From Arbacia lixula (taxonomy: Eukaryota > Echinodermata > Echinoidea > Arbacioida > Arbaciidae): a stretch of DNA of 64,000 bases. Under the pieces are notes generated by a model. It was not told the DNA's origin. It saw only the letters and a list, made by a program, of their open reading frames with translations, and made no database searches. Position numbers and translations under genes: made by a program. The stretch is from assembly GCA_963669155.1 (NCBI GenBank), contig OZ022594.1:18465585-18529584 (forward strand). The letters are read 5' to 3'. Position 1 is the stretch's first letter. Every line of letters starts with the position of its first letter. Shown in pieces: positions 1 through 9,718 of this stretch.

Positions 1-592
1 GCAGGGTTAATTTACCTTCACTTGTTGACTAACTTCCGTGTCACATTAATCCACTCAGTCATGCATGAGTGAGCACACATTAAATGAAAAATTGTCACTT
101 TTTAAAAGTCACAAGGGTAACTTTGGGATTCTGTCATGAATTTTTAATGAATTCCATTTCTGGTGCATGATTTATATGCCTCTTCATTGTTTATCATCCA
201 TCTCTCGACGCACTAATACCTATCCCGACACTTAACCCATTGTTCTGGTTATGTGAGCACATTTTAGAAAATATTCATCCCTCTTGAGTTTGAAACTTTT
301 GAAAACCATTTATTTTTGTGAAAAACAAAACACTGGATACTTTGACAAAGATGTAATATGACCTGTAATGTGAACATAATAAGTCATTTTCATGTCAGAG
401 TTGAGTGAATACACTTTAGAGATCGCACACGAAATGCTAAAATGTACTGTTAAAACGGCATAAAAATTATTACCTTGTTACATTTGTAAAGTGACAACTT
501 TGACTTGAATGTGTGCTCACTCATGCATGACTGAGTGGATTAATGTGATTTCACATGGAAGCTAGTGAATAAGTGAAGGTACAATCCTGCCA
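1..592. mobile_element. Non-autonomous DNA element with ~105-bp terminal inverted repeats
   Basis: Bases 1-108 and about 483-592 are imperfect inverted copies of each other. Both arms carry ACCTTCACTT near the outer edge, then CATTAATCCACTCAGTCATG, then GAGTGAGCACACATT and TTGTCACTTT. The right edge falls near CAATCCTGCC (about 592) and the left edge is at or just before the window start. The roughly 375-bp core has no coding potential. Long arms around a short core are typical of a foldback or MITE-like element. The superfamily is not assigned because the left flank, and so any target duplication, is outside the window. Confidence 0.75.
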
Positions 593-1500
593 AGTTATGT
601 TTCTCAAAACCTCTGCGGTAAAAAGTTATGTTATTTTGCTTCAGGGGGGGGGGGGGCTTACTTGTTTTGTTGTGTTTAGATCTATTTTAGATTCATTTAA
701 TTGAGCAACTCATCCAAGCAAATGCACAACAGAAACAAGCACTTCACATGTACTGGACCCTATCAGGTTGAATTGATCTCTTATTCTCAACCAGCGACAA
801 ATCTTAAAAACTCGACTGATCATTGAATACAATCGTGTACAATGAGGTGAGGGTAAATTTAACTCTTATTATAATTAAGTATTAAAATTCAAGGCGTGGT
901 CATGGTCATGAATGAGTTACCTCATGCATATGGTCAGCCTTCCTAATAATTAGGGCACTTCTCAAAAACAAATCCCAAAGGTCATACATACACTATACAA
1001 GTAGTTGTTATGCTTCTCATGAAATGAGGATGGTTGAATACATTTGTATCAAAATGGAGAGAATAGGGAGGGTTAATCAAACTTGACCATTTAGGTTGGG
1101 ATGAAAAAGATGGTACTGAATGGTTCATCTACAAATAGATAAGTAGGCGTCACTATATATCATTTACTAAAAAAGGAAACAAAAATAAAAGTTACTCTAA
1201 TTTGTTTGAGTTATAGGGCATCAAGGGAGTTATCAAGCAAGATCTGTAATGATTTGAGTCCACTATCTTATCAAAAGTTTCCTTCTTTCATAATTTCATA
1301 GCACAGCAACCCATGTCACATGAGCATGTTTGGACATGTTCTATACTTGGTGGACATTGCCGACTACAGAGATCATAGCAGTGACTTTTGAAAGTACATG
1401 TACTAGTACTAGCCTGTTATAAGACCAGCAAACCTCACTCGATCAATTTCGCTTAAAACCAGAAGCCTGCATGAAGTTGTATTTTGTGACACCCATTGAG
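593..1500. other. Non-coding AT-rich stretch
   Basis: No gene, RNA or complete repeat is recognised. It holds a run of 13 G at 644-656. Confidence 0.5.
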
Positions 1501-2725
1501 TAAGATTCAAGATTCAAGATAATTTATTGTCAGGTATAAAAATAAACAAAATTTACATTCGGGCATAAAGTTACAAACATGAATACATCTAACAATGGCA
1601 TAAATGATACATTGACAATCATAACTGTTAAGATATGTATTGCACAACTGTTTCAGAAGAAAGAGAAAGAAAGGGGAGAATGATACAGAGGGTAGAAGAG
1701 GAAAAAATAAAAGCTAAGAAGAGGAAAAAATAAAATTAGCTAAGAAGAGGTGAGAGGTCAGAGAGAACAGGACAATGCGATTGTGCAACCTACTTGTAGA
1801 GCATCAATGACTGGCACTGTACCTCCACCCCGCAACCCCCACACCAGAATACCCTTCTGTTGTGACCGCGATCACCTCACACCCTACACACAAGCCCCCC
1901 CCCCCTCCCCTCCACATCCATGTCAGTCATACGCTCAGACAGCTCAGACACAGGCTCACACAGCACATCCATCCAAACATGAGTCAATATGAAGGGCACC
2001 CTGGTGTGAGGATGCTAAGATGGAGACATGGAGACAATAAATCATCCATTGTTTAACAATAAAAACAGGTGTAATAGAAAAAGCAGACTGCACGACTGAG
2101 GTAGGATAACAAGGAAGTCAGAGAGAGAGGGTATTTATGGCACTGTAACTTCCTATACTTCATAATAATAATAAGTAACAGATAACATATATAAATAAGT
2201 AAATCGATTGTGTGCACGCATACAAATAAATATACATTAAAGTATTATATTGGTATTTATAAATATGGTGGACCATGCCATACGTACAGTGTACGTGTGC
2301 AATAATCTATACCAGGGGGCAATATATGCCTCTGCGGTTCACAGCCGTGATGCACCACGGGACGGAGACCAGAGCGCTAAGGCAAATCCGGCCCGCAAAG
2401 CACAGCGTCCGACAGCCTACCCCGACCACCACCTCCACCAGACCAGCACTGCACCCCCAACCGACAGAACCCCTAAGCAACGACACACTCCCGGACCCCA
2501 CCGACAATCGTAGGTGTACATTGCCCACAGCCCACAGCAAGCATCAGGACTCCGAAAGTGAGTCATCGCCATGGGGAACCCTGCAAAACCGGACGGGAGG
2601 GTGACGCCGAACCAACTTAAGACAGTGTCCAGCGAAACACAGCACTTCAACGTCCGAGCCCAGCCGCACATGAACTCCGTCCCATGGCGCTTACATGCGA
2701 GGAACCGCAGAAGCATAAAGCCTGA
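1501..2725 (-). mobile_element. Probable LINE/SINE 3' portion, minus strand
   Basis: On the minus strand the segment ends with TGACAATAAATTATCTTGAA followed by further ATCTTGA-type copies (about 1503-1532). Short microsatellite tails of this kind end many metazoan CR1/L2-like retroelements. Upstream of the tail (higher coordinates) the DNA turns GC-rich (about 2280-2700), unlike its surroundings. Open frames there look like chance frames and show no reverse-transcriptase motif. The right edge is placed near 2725 only by the drop in GC. Confidence 0.4.
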
Positions 2726-3400
2726 AAAATAATTTTAAAATACATGTCATGAAATCTCTTAAAGGTTGAAAATACTGAGGTAATTCAGATCCATATCAAA
2801 GTGTACAATTTACACAAATGCACTTTGATTATGTGCAGGGGGGGGGGGGGGTATTGCAAGAAAATATCTGCAACCAAATGCAAATAACAGTTGTAAAATT
2901 CGCAAGTGACAGATAAACGTCTAACAAGGCGAATCCATTTACTTCTGTTAACACAAGAAGCAGGCCAATAGTCAATCAATCGCAAACTTACAATTAATAA
3001 AAGATTTATGAATGATTGACGTTAAGACCTCAAATTGACATTCAATCGATTGTGACTCTCCTGCAGCATCCTATTAGATCATATTGCAAATTTGAGGAAT
3101 TGAACGTACAAAAACATACCATAGAAAGACACGCACATGTATCAAGTAGTACATGTAGGTCACATGCATGTCTCGAATACATGCATGTGCATGTGCACAT
3201 AATATTTAAGTATATGGAACATTTAATGAAATGCATACACATGTAGTTACATGATTACATTTCAATTAACTGCTTAGGTTATATTGCCAGTTTAAGGTAT
3301 GTGTAGTGCATGCGTGTGCACATACTATTGATACACACCAAACATTTAATTTGCTAGTGATAGAAGATGCAAATACAAGGAAAAAATCGCCTTATTGTTC
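2726..3400. other. Non-coding stretch with poly-G and alternating purine-pyrimidine runs
   Basis: No gene is seen. There is a run of 14 G at 2838-2851. A CATGCATGTGCATGTGCACA-type alternating stretch lies around 3160-3200, of the kind that can adopt Z-DNA. Confidence 0.45.
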
Positions 3401-3404
3401 TTCA

Positions 3405-3745
3405 TCATCTGACCAATTTGCTATTGAAGGTTTTACTTGCTGTGATCAATAAGGACCGTCTGTATCTCTCAGTCTTCACCTTTGGCAGTTTAATTCTACC
3501 AGACCTGTTTAGAATAACTTCATCATGTAGTGGATGTGATTTGTCGTTCATTATTATATTAAGCCTAGACAGGAGAGCTGATTTAACAATGTCTTCTAGC
3601 TACTGCATGGGTATACCAATAACCTTACTAGCTTGGGACACAATCTTGGTTAGTTTAACCCTATTCTTTTCTGTCAAACCACTAAACCATGCAACTGAAG
3701 AGAAAGATAAGACAGACTGGATGACACTCTGATAAAAGAGAGTAC
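3405..3745 (-). pseudogene. C-terminal remnant of a non-LTR retrotransposon reverse transcriptase
   Basis: Read on the minus strand from about 3742 down to a stop at 3405-3407, the frame gives a segment with FYQSVIQSVLSF, then AWFSGLTEKNRVKL, then KIVSQASKVIG. After one in-frame TAG near 3600 it continues with KLPKVKTERYRRSL and ASKTFN. This series (a hydrophobic SVLSF block, a KN..KL..IV..ASK.IG block and a basic KT.R....L.TA...FN tail) is typical of the end of ORF2 in CR1/L2-like LINEs. Only about 110 codons survive, so it is a dead 5'-truncated copy. A plus-strand open frame over the same bases is its shadow. The family is confident; the clade is not. Confidence 0.7.
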
Positions 3746-3943
3746 TTTACTAGTACCTTACTAGGCCTGTTTGATGATTCCACTGAGAATAATAAATTAT
3801 CCACTTATATTGATTTTGATTGTAATTTTGATTCTGTGGGTATGCTATATAACATCAATGTGGAAGAGGTTTCTCAGAAATATTAGATGAGGATCCTACA
3901 TGTGGGCGAGATAATGAATAAATGTTCTTTGCTGGAGACATAT
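3746..3943. other. Short non-coding stretch
   Basis: AT-rich DNA between the LINE remnant and a weak decayed frame. Nothing is recognised. Confidence 0.4.
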
Positions 3944-4216
3944 ATGAAGGTGCCTTTTGCTAAATTATTTAAATATCATTTGGAGTGGGAGGAGCAGCTC
4001 TACTCATGAAACAAGCCCAAAGGCAAAGGTCTCAGTAACAGACTAAATGGGGTGATTGATGACATTTTCCAGGATAGTGTCACCATTCATGCTCGTATTC
4101 ACAGATGTATCGGTCGATCATCGATCACTGAGCAATGGGCACTCACTGCAAAGATTCCTGGACTGGAGAGGCCATGGTCCATAATTCCCTCATCCATTCC
4201 TGAAAGAAAAAGATAG
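3944..4216 (+). pseudogene. Possible decayed coding fragment of unknown origin
   Basis: From an ATG at 3944 the frame runs 90 codons to TAG at 4214-4216 with one internal TGA after about 21 codons. The composition is protein-like (KLFKYHLEWEEQ, then LNGVIDDIFQDS, then ITEQWALTAK). I do not recognise a family. It may be part of a retroelement or chance. Its value is only that it is less repetitive and more codon-like than its surroundings. Confidence 0.2.
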
Positions 4217-4439
4217 GTTGTGGTAATGATCTCTTATGTATTTAATTGTTTTTAATTTTCTTATGTATTTCTTTGTTTTTCATCGCGTTTTTTTTTTTTT
4301 TTTGCTTTTTGGGTGTAGGTGTGTGTAAATAAGGGTGTGTATGTGTGTGGTAACTAATTACACTATTTGAAACAATGATACTTACTAGAATAGTATTTAC
4401 ATAAAATGGAAAAGTTCCTGATTTTGTCCATAGCATTAT

Positions 4440-4669
4440 ACACAGTCATATAAAGAAATAGTGAAATTTAATTGACATGTGTTCGGTAAACATAATATGA
4501 CGTCCGCACAGTACCGATCACCATAAATTTGGTATCAAAATGTGCGAGAAGTATCAACGAAAAAAGTCATAAATTTCGTTCTGAAATAATGAGGCGTTCG
4601 GAAGTACCGACAAAAATTGGACAGGAGGGGGGGGCGGGCGGCATAATGCCCCCACCCGGAGTATTAGGG
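4440..4669 (+). mobile_element. Partial copy of the TTAA-type element found at 7227-7674
   Basis: This segment matches the right half of the element at 7227-7674 in order: TTTGGTATCAAAATGTGCG, then AAAAAGTCAT, TTCGTTCTGA, ACCGACAAAAATT, then a G-rich tract and GAGTATTAGGGTT at the right end. The expected left end is not found upstream, so it is 5'-truncated. At the right edge the sequence is GGGTTCAATT, not a clean GGGTTAA, so the target duplication is degraded. Confidence 0.7.
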
Positions 4670-5123
4670 TTCAATTAACAGTGGATAAATCTAACAATTG
4701 AAGTGCATTGAAACAATGCTATCAATCTTGTTTCAATATACTGAAACAACGCTTTGAAATGTCAACATTAAGCTTTGTGATAAATTTTGATAAAATCAAC
4801 ATGACAGTTGCAAATATCAAAACAAAAACAACAATTTACATTACTAGTAGTTGAATGACTTAAGAACATTGTCAACTTGAATTACCCTCTCTTGTACTTC
4901 TTTTGCTGGTCAAAAGGATAACATTTTGCACAAAAAAAACCCACAGGAAATGGAAGGAGTTTGTCATGATGTTTGTTAACATGATACAAGGTCAAGAGGT
5001 CAAATACGGCATGTTCGCCAGAATACGCTGTGTGCTGCAAGCATGGAATAAATACCCAGAGACTCAGTTATATGAGTTTGAATTCCATTTATTTATCTAC
5101 AAATCCGATGTTCGGATTTGACA
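4670..5123 (+). other. AT-rich stretch; may contain the 5' LTR of the gypsy element
   Basis: Directly before the gypsy primer-binding site the sequence ends in TTTGACA, as an LTR end might. It is preceded by GGAATAAATACCCAG and by a short perfect hairpin, AAATCCGA-TGT-TCGGATTT (5101-5119). No matching second LTR was recognised downstream of 10951, so LTR boundaries cannot be set. Confidence 0.3.
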
Positions 5124-5124
5124 T

Positions 5125-5142
5125 TGGCGACGAGGATGAACA
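5125..5142 (+). other. Candidate gypsy primer-binding site
   Basis: TGGCGACGAGGATGAAC follows an LTR-like CA end (5122-5123) by one base and lies about 50 bases before the first gag codon. It starts with TGG, complementary to a tRNA 3' CCA. The tRNA is not assigned. Confidence 0.45.
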
Positions 5143-5175
5143 TCATGGGACTTTTATAAATCCCTGTGACTGAAA

Positions 5176-5655
5176 ATGGCGTTTGGAGGTGCAGATATCA
5201 GGGGACTTTGTCAGTTTGATCCGGCCGGAGATGCCAGTGCTGTCAGTGAACAATGGCAGCGCTGGCATGAGGAGTTCAAGCCGCTTACGCGGATAGCCAG
5301 TTGATTCAACGGAGAGCCTTGTTGATGTACTCGGCTGGACCGGCTTTGCGGAAGGTTTTCAAGACCTTTGACTATACTGTAATCAAAGTAGATTATGACA
5401 AGGCTGTAAAGGCTTTGGAGAAGCATTTTGTGGTGTGGACGAATTCTACCTTTCAACGTCATAAATTTAGGCAGATTTCTCGAAAGGCAGATGGTGACAC
5501 GGCTTAGGAAGGCAGCAGAAGGCTGTGTTTTCGGAACTGATTTGGAGAACCAGATCCGTGATCAAGTCGTCCAAGGACTGCAACGGAAGCTAAGTTCAAG
5601 AAGCTGTCATCAGTAGACAGGTCTCCTACTTCTAGCTCCGAAGTGTGTAAGGTCG
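5176..5655 (+). pseudogene. Gag remnant of the gypsy element
   Basis: The ATG at 5176 opens MAFGGADIRGL and continues through QWQRWHEEFK. It then stops near 5304 and resumes in another frame (about 5301-5505) with ALRKVFKTFDYTVIK and ALEKHF. A third frame carries LENQIRDQVVQGL to about 5616. These blocks fit the capsid-like part of Mag/SURL-type metazoan gypsy gags: a hydrophobic helix, then EN.IRD...G. At least two frameshifts separate the blocks. The family call rests on these short motifs and on the pol genes that follow. Confidence 0.65.
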
Positions 5656-5671
5656 GTACAGATACTAGTAA

Positions 5672-7192
5672 ATGCTAGAACTGTGGGAGAACTGGGCATC
5701 ACTACAAAGACTCTGCATGTCCAGCTAGGGTCGTGAATGCCGCCTGTGTGGTAAGAAGGGACACTTTGCCACTAAGAGAAAGCAGAGCCACAAACACAAG
5801 ATGCGACGGGTGGATGAGTCAGGAGAGGGATGAGAGTCATGATGAGACAGGGTACGCATTTGCCATGGACGCTGACAAGTGTACGAAGGTTCCTGTTGTG
5901 GTTGGAGGGATACCAGTCCAGATCATCATAGATTCTGGAAGTAACGCAAATATTATTGACAGAGCACTATGGGAGTTCCTGAAAACGGAGGGAGTTGCAT
6001 GTTCTTCCAGGAAGTGCAACAAGAACCTCTACCCAGACACATTTGTGAAACCACTCCAGATGATCGGATGTTTTACAGCGGTGGCCCAGGCTGGTGCTAG
6101 AAGTGCAGAGGCTGAATTTGTCGTCATTGCAGAGAAGGGTGAACCTCTGATGTGTAGAGAGACTGCATTGACCCTAGGTGTGCTACACATTGGAATAGAT
6201 GTGAGCACGGTGAAATCCTACGACGAACTGAGAGAAGAGTTCAAGCCTGTCTTCCAAGGTGTTGGAAAGCTGCACGACCGCCAGATCAAGCTGAACGTTG
6301 ATCCAGATGTAAGGCCGGTAGCCCAGCTAGTGCGACGAACACCATTTGGATTGAGGGACAGAGTGCAGGAGAAGATTCAGGAGCTTGTCGACCAGGACAT
6401 TATCGAGCCTACTCCGTGGGTTAGTACGGTGGTCATCGTCCCGTAGCCCAATGGAGACATCCACTAATGCATTGACATGAGGTGTGTCAATGAGGCAATT
6501 GTCAGGGAGAGACACCTGATACCAACAGTGGATGAAATACTCCAAGAGCTGTGTACGAGTAAGGTGTTCTCCAAACTGGATCTGAAGTGGGGCTTTCATC
6601 AGTTGAAGTTGGATCCTGAGTCACGAAGGCTGACCACGTTCGTGACACACTGCGGACTCTACAGTTAAAAGAGGCTGTTATTCGATGTGAATCCAGCTCC
6701 AGAGATTTACCAGCACAAGATTCATAGAGTGCTGCAAGGACTGCCTGGTGTCGCAAACATCTCAAATGACATCATCATCCATGGTGCGACGCAAGAAGAG
6801 CATGTTGACAGGCTACGACAGATGCAGGGTTGACTGTCAATGCAGACAAGTGCCTGCTTGGAGTGTCAGAGTTGGTGTTCATTGGACACAAGCTATCGAA
6901 AGACGGCATCAATCCTACCAAGGCCAAGATCGAGGCTGTAGCAGATGCATGTGAGCCGAAGAATGCAGGTGAGGTGCGCAGTTTCTTGGGACTAGAGAAC
7001 TTCTGTGCATGGTTCATCCCAAACTTGGCAACGGTGGTAGAACCCCTTCGAAGACTGAACAGGAAGGACCAGAGATTCGAGTTTGGCCCAGATCAGAATC
7101 AGGCTTTTCAGAAACTGAAGGACAGTCTGAGTAGTGCCTCCACACAAGAGATTGCAGATGCCAGCTTGCTAGTGCAGAAACAACATGGCTAG
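5672..7192 (+). pseudogene. Gypsy zinc knuckles, protease and reverse transcriptase (broken)
   Basis: Two CCHC-like knuckles lie at about 5672-5795: C.NCGRTGHH with an in-frame stop at the x position, and, in another frame, CRLCGKKGHF with its last cysteine lost. The aspartic protease active-site triplet DSG is at 5931-5939, within VQIIIDSGSN. Reverse transcriptase begins around 6190 with LHDRQIKLNVD and VQEKIQELVDQDIIEP. It breaks near 6446, then shows FSKLDLKWGFHQLKL (about 6570-6615). The expected YVDD catalytic box reads as NDII (about 6766), so the essential aspartate pair is damaged. The connection domain continues to 7192 (FIGHKLSKDGI, then VRSFLGLENF). Several frames are needed, so there is no enzyme activity. 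Confidence 0.85.
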
Positions 7193-8199
7193 TCCCGGAT
7201 TATTGCCTATGCAAGCCATTCCTTAACCCCAATACTCGCGGGGTATTTCAAAGCGTGTTATTACGGGGGGAGGGGCATTATGGCCCCCATTGAGATCTCC
7301 GCCACAGGTCGCCCGATTGCCTCAAAATTTTGCAAAAGGGTCAAGAATTATGTAATCTACAAACTTGTAAAACTAAATTTACGAAAAGTCCTTTTTATTT
7401 TTTTAAATTTATGTGAGAAATCATAGATTTTGGTCATATAGAGGTAGAGAAATAGCAAAAGTTTTGTGACATGTGTTAGGTCAACGTAATCTGACACCCG
7501 CATGGTACAGTAGGTCCGCTTGCCATAGATTTGGTATCAAAATGTGCGGGAAGGGTCAGAGAAAAAGTCATGAAATTTTGTTCTGATATATTGAAACGTT
7601 TGGAAGCACCGACAAAAATTCAACAGGAGGGGGGCCATAATGGCCCCCCCCCCCCCCCCCCCCGAGTATTAGGGTTAACAGCAGTTGAGAGGAGGTATTC
7701 TCAGACAGAGAGGGAGGCTCTAGGACTCGTATGGGCATGTGAACACTTTCATGCATATCTGTACTGGAAGGACTTTGAACTGATGACGGATCGCAAGCCG
7801 CTGGAAGCGATCTACTCACCCAGATCCAAGCCATTTGCACGTATCGAACGATGGATGCTCAGACTTCAGCAGTACCGGTACAGAGTGGTGTACATAGCTG
7901 GGAAGACAAACATTGCAGACTCACTATCCAGGCTGCTGGATGTAGACATACAGAGAAGCTCAACACTGGAGGATGAAGCAGAGTCGTTTGTCAGATTTGT
8001 CGCTACAGACTCTACCCCAAGGGCGATGAGGAAGACAGAGATAGAGGAAGAATCTGAAAATGATTCAGAGTTGCTAGATGTCAGAGAAAGAATCCAGAAG
8101 GTTGATTGGAATTCATGTCCTTACAAGGTGTATTCAGCCATCAGGGATGAACTTTGCATCATTGGGAGATCATTGGTGTGTTGTGAGGGAGTCAACTAG
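7193..8199 (+). pseudogene. Gypsy RNase H and tether region, split by a transposon
   Basis: The left part ends in IIAYASHSL just before TTAA at 7223-7226. The right part starts at 7675 with AVERRYSQTEREALGL and continues with HFHAYLYWKDFEL and TDRKPLEAIY, then IERWMLRLQQYRY and KTNIADSLSRL, the usual end of gypsy RNase H. The part that should hold the first catalytic aspartate block, between the connection domain and IIAYAS, is shortened. The stretch 7227-7674 is foreign DNA. After about 7960 the frame runs through an acidic linker to a stop near 8199. Confidence 0.8.
7227..7674. mobile_element. piggyBac-like non-autonomous element with TTAA duplication
   Basis: The insert is flanked by TTAA at 7223-7226 and 7675-7678. 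Its ends are inverted repeats: left CCCCAATACTCG, right CGAGTATTAGGG. A CCCTAATACTCG-type end beside TTAA fits piggyBac-like elements. A 20-C run lies at 7644-7663 and a G-rich tract near 7265, so the ends can pair further. No transposase is present (448 bp). A partial relative sits at 4440-4669. It lies cleanly within the gypsy RNase H coding frame. Confidence 0.8.
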
Positions 8200-9239
8200 T
8201 AGTACCAACTCAGTTGAGACCAAGGATGATAGCATTGGCTCATGAAGGTCATCTGGGAGTTGTCACCACGAAGCAGAATCTCCGATCTAAAGTAGGCCTG
8301 GAATGGAGAAGGATGTTGAACGTCATGTGAAGTCACGTCATGGGTGCCAGATTGTAAGCAGACCCAGTCCACCTAAGCCAATACGAAGTACTCTCTCACC
8401 AGCTGGTCCATGGGAGGAAGTCGCAATAGATTTCTTGAAATTCTTGGGACCACTTCCATCTGGTGAATCAATTCTGGTGATCATCGACTACTACAGTAGA
8501 TACTACGAGTATGTAGTAATGCGATTTACGACAGCAGAGAAGACTGTAGGAGCTCTAGCAGAGGTCTTTGCAAGACATGGTTTGCCATGAACGCTGTTCT
8601 CAGACAACGGGCCCCAATTTGTCTTGCAGGTATTCGCAGACTACATGAGAATGATGGGTGTACACCACCTTTGGGTTACACCTAAGTGGCCTCAGGTGAA
8701 TGACGAAGTAGAGAGACAAAACCAATCCGTAGAGAAGAGAATGAGAATCACTCAGTCAGAAGGCAAGGAGTGGAAAGAGGCGCTTTTGGTGCATGTTGCA
8801 GCATGCAGAGCTACACCACATAGCACGACGGGGAAAAGCCCAGCAGAGCTACTCTTCGGATGGAAGATCACGACGCAGCTGCCAGCAATCCAGGAATCTC
8901 TAAACGACCAGGAGATTCGAGATCAGGGGCCATATTCATGAAACCTTACTAAGCCTAGTAAGTAACTGAAAGGCCCGACTTTGCATATTTATGCAATTAA
9001 AGTTCTTTTTGGTATTCATGAAACCTTACTAGCAGTAGTGACTTTCCCAGTTAGTTGCCAAAATCACTGTAGCTGCCTTCTAAAAGTGCTAGAATTGCTT
9101 ACTAAGGCTAGTTTGGTAAAATTGTTATTCATAAAAAACCTGAATAGTGCTATCTACACTTGAATTTCCTTGCTAAATTTAGAGTTGATTCAGGGCTTCT
9201 CTAAGTCAATAGTAAGCAACTCTGTCACTCTTTCATTGA

Positions 9240-9400
9240 CTGCCAACGTGTCAACAAGCGAGAAGAATTTTTGAATTAGAGGAGCTGAGGCGTGCCATAC
9301 AGAGAGAGCGAGTGTTTCATGATAGGCGGAACACACTGGACATCTTCAGTGATGAGGAATTAGTCAAGAGATACAGAGGTACCTGTCCAGGTACATGTAT
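9240..9400 (+). pseudogene. Harbinger transposase N-terminal remnant
   Basis: The plus-strand frame through 9312 reads QQARRIFELEELRRAIQRER, then VFHDRRNTLDIFSDEELVKR, then YR before it loses meaning. An Arg-rich start, then an R.R.NPLD..DDEEL..RYR-like block, marks the start of the DDE domain in Harbinger transposases; HARBI1 has a comparable position. The catalytic aspartates and glutamate are not found. The call is strengthened by the 3-bp target duplication and the Myb-like partner in the same element. The fragment is dead. Confidence 0.65.
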
Positions 9401-9429
9401 CATGTTTATCACCGACATAGTTGCACATG

Positions 9430-9718
9430 AGATTGCAACACCAATTGCCTTTTTGTCCTTTTTCATATTTGACATGCATTCCCTTGACTCAGATTTTAAT
9501 TTGGATAATTTTATTTTCAAATCATCCAATGATCTTTCAACATGTCCAAATCTTGCATGATGTTGGCACAGAATAGTTGCTCATGCACCCTTCTTTTTAT
9601 TGTTAGTGTTTGCATCCTTGTGTTTTGCATTGATGATGTCTTTGTATTCATCATACCCATCTGCCAAAAATAGGTTCTCTTCTGAAAAATTTGCCTTCCT
9701 TTGCATCTTGGTAGCCAT
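9430..9718 (-). pseudogene. Harbinger Myb/SANT-like accessory protein remnant
   Basis: On the minus strand an ATG at 9718 opens MATKMQRKANFSEENLFLAD, then GYDEYKDIINAKHKDANTNN and KKKGA, then a TGA at about 9583-9585. The same frame continues with ERSLDDLKIKLSKLKSESRE. The series KRKANFSE..., KDIIN.K..D..TN.KK and V...W..LKS is the trihelix/Myb-like domain of the second protein of Harbinger elements, and of its domesticated relative NAIF1. The domain works by binding DNA and helping the transposase enter the nucleus. Here it is broken by a stop and lacks part of its middle. Confidence 0.7.

Noticed and set aside
2307-2716. Minus-strand open frames in the GC-rich block
   Set aside because: Two overlapping frames of Gly/Val/Trp-rich, low-complexity character with no motif. 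The GC-rich composition alone explains the lack of stops.
3367-3732. 121-residue plus-strand protein
   Set aside because: The minus strand of the same bases encodes a recognisable LINE reverse-transcriptase C-terminus, so the plus frame is its shadow.
7531-7670. N-terminal extension of the RNase H frame with a poly-Pro stretch
   Set aside because: This part is the inserted TTAA element and its C run, not retroelement coding sequence.
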